Positions 63,486 to 64,000 of a stretch of DNA of 64,000 nt are shown here, piece after piece; within the stretch, counting starts at the first letter, position 1, and each line of letters starts with the position of its first letter. The DNA is from Bartonella rattimassiliensis 15908 (lineage in GTDB: Bacteria; Pseudomonadota; Alphaproteobacteria; Rhizobiales; Rhizobiaceae), in NCBI RefSeq assembly GCF_000278215.1, contig NZ_JH725064.1, positions 491,587 to 555,586 on the forward strand, read 5' to 3'. Below the pieces are notes generated by a model. That model worked only from the letters and a program-made list of their open reading frames with translations, made no database searches and was not told the DNA's origin. Both the position numbers and the translations under genes were made by a program.

Positions 63486-63794
63486 TCAATGTGTCCAAGC
63501 TTGCTGCCGATCACTGCGAAAATTATCAGAATAAGAAACAGCACGTCGAATTGACATATGTGTCTTTTCTACGCGATAAGGGATAGCATTCTTGCATGCA
63601 AAAGCAATTGCTTCTTCCTTGCTATTAAAACGGATGCTTATCTGATTATTCATATCAGATGTCGCAGTGTATCCCATAAGAGGTTCTAGCATTTTTGCTT
63701 TCATTGGTTCGTACTGCAGAATCCAAAAAACTGTATTTCCCCTCTTACCTGACTGCATAGCTGTCTTAGCAGGACTATAAATACGTGCGATCAT
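63486..63794 (-). CDS. NDUFS4-like ETC complex I accessory subunit
   Basis: About 102 aa from ATG 63794 (MIARIYSPAKTAMQSGKRG); the frame extends to 63848. The family pattern ARIY.PAKTAMQSG...W.L.YEP, PLMGYTATSDM and the C-terminal YSDNFRSDRQQAWTH agree with pfam04800. It is an accessory subunit of NADH:quinone oxidoreductase in alphaproteobacteria and mitochondria. Confidence 0.9.
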   Translation of the reverse strand: MIARIYSPAKTAMQSGKRGNTVFWILQYEPMKAKMLEPLMGYTATSDMNNQISIRFNSKEEAIAFACKNAIPYRVEKTHMSIRRAVSYSDNFRSDRQQAWTH

Positions 63795-63880
63795 GCCTTT
63801 TCCCTTCATATTACAGAATATTTGAATGATCGTTTTCACCAGACTCACCCAGTTGGATCACTCTCACACACCTCAAAATA

Positions 63881-63957
63881 TGGTCGGAGCGATAGGATTC
63901 GAACCTACGACCCCCTGATCCCAAATCAGGTGCGCTACCAGACTGCGCTACGCTCCG
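63881..63957 (-). tRNA. tRNA-Pro (anticodon TGG)
   Basis: 77 nt: acceptor CGGAGCG / CGCTCCG, anticodon stem CCTGA/TCAGG with loop TTTGGGA (anticodon TGG), T-arm GGTTCGAATCC, encoded CCA at 63881-63883. Confidence 0.96.
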
Positions 63958-64000
63958 CCACTCACATTTATTTAATGCACACTTCCTAAAATTTTCACAG

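Overview
The window looks like a chromosomal segment of a Bartonella species (AT-rich Rhizobiales alphaproteobacterium) carrying one roughly 33.5 kb prophage. The assignment rests on gene content and order rather than a database search: glyA-nrdR-ribD-ribE, hfq-hflX, the acpXL/lpxXL very-long-chain lipid A cluster, cpdR, a tRNA-Pro/NDUFS4-like neighbourhood, and long AT-rich intergenic spacers.

Host part 1 (1-29837). Leftward operon glyA-nrdR-ribD-ribE (ribE cut by the window edge); divergent argC; ctaA; a Wzz/BY-kinase-like membrane protein with a degenerate ATPase domain; hfq-hflX; a 1520-residue membrane-anchored coiled-coil protein; maeB; then acpXL-fabF2XL-fabF1XL-adh-lpxXL, which builds and transfers the very long acyl chain of lipid A, followed by mazG, an A-type Fe-S carrier, tRNA-Pro(GGG), a small heat-shock protein with a ROSE-like leader, a lysophospholipase-like protein that has lost its catalytic triad, cpdR and tRNA-Val(GAC). 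Several gaps of 0.6-1.4 kb hold no convincing gene.

Prophage (29838-63384). A 26-bp imperfect direct repeat (24/26) marks the ends; the right copy covers the 3' end of tRNA-Arg(UCU), next to the tyrosine integrase. The late genes run leftwards from 50.9 to 31.2 kb: terS-like, terL, portal, scaffold-like, N4-gp56-type coat, head-tail proteins, an ejection-type cassette with a lytic transglycosylase, a collar protein, a tail fibre with a long polyglycine tip, and a lysis cassette (endolysin, overlapping spanins, holin candidate). This suggests a podovirus-like temperate phage. The early/lysogeny region (52-63 kb) has a Cro-like/CI-like divergent switch, a broken AntA antirepressor, ERF annealing protein plus YqaJ exonuclease, SSB, a DUF1376 replication-type protein and a RuvC-like resolvase.

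The most unusual feature is the toxin-antitoxin load: four modules in one prophage (RelB/YafQ, RelB/RelE, MazE/MazF, BrnT/BrnA). In two of them the antitoxin is intact while the toxin is broken (relE by a frameshift, brnT by an internal deletion with frameshift). Two small membrane proteins lie on the opposite strand to the late genes and are candidate lysogenic-conversion or exclusion genes. Other points of note: identical 20-bp operator-like sites at two early promoters, a repeated GCGTG hairpin leader before two early genes, a perfect 22-bp palindrome at the antirepressor break, a 48-bp near-perfect palindrome in the host part, and a duplicated gene end flanking mazEF.

Host part 2 (63385-64000). 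Remainder of tRNA-Arg, an NDUFS4-like complex I accessory subunit and tRNA-Pro(UGG).
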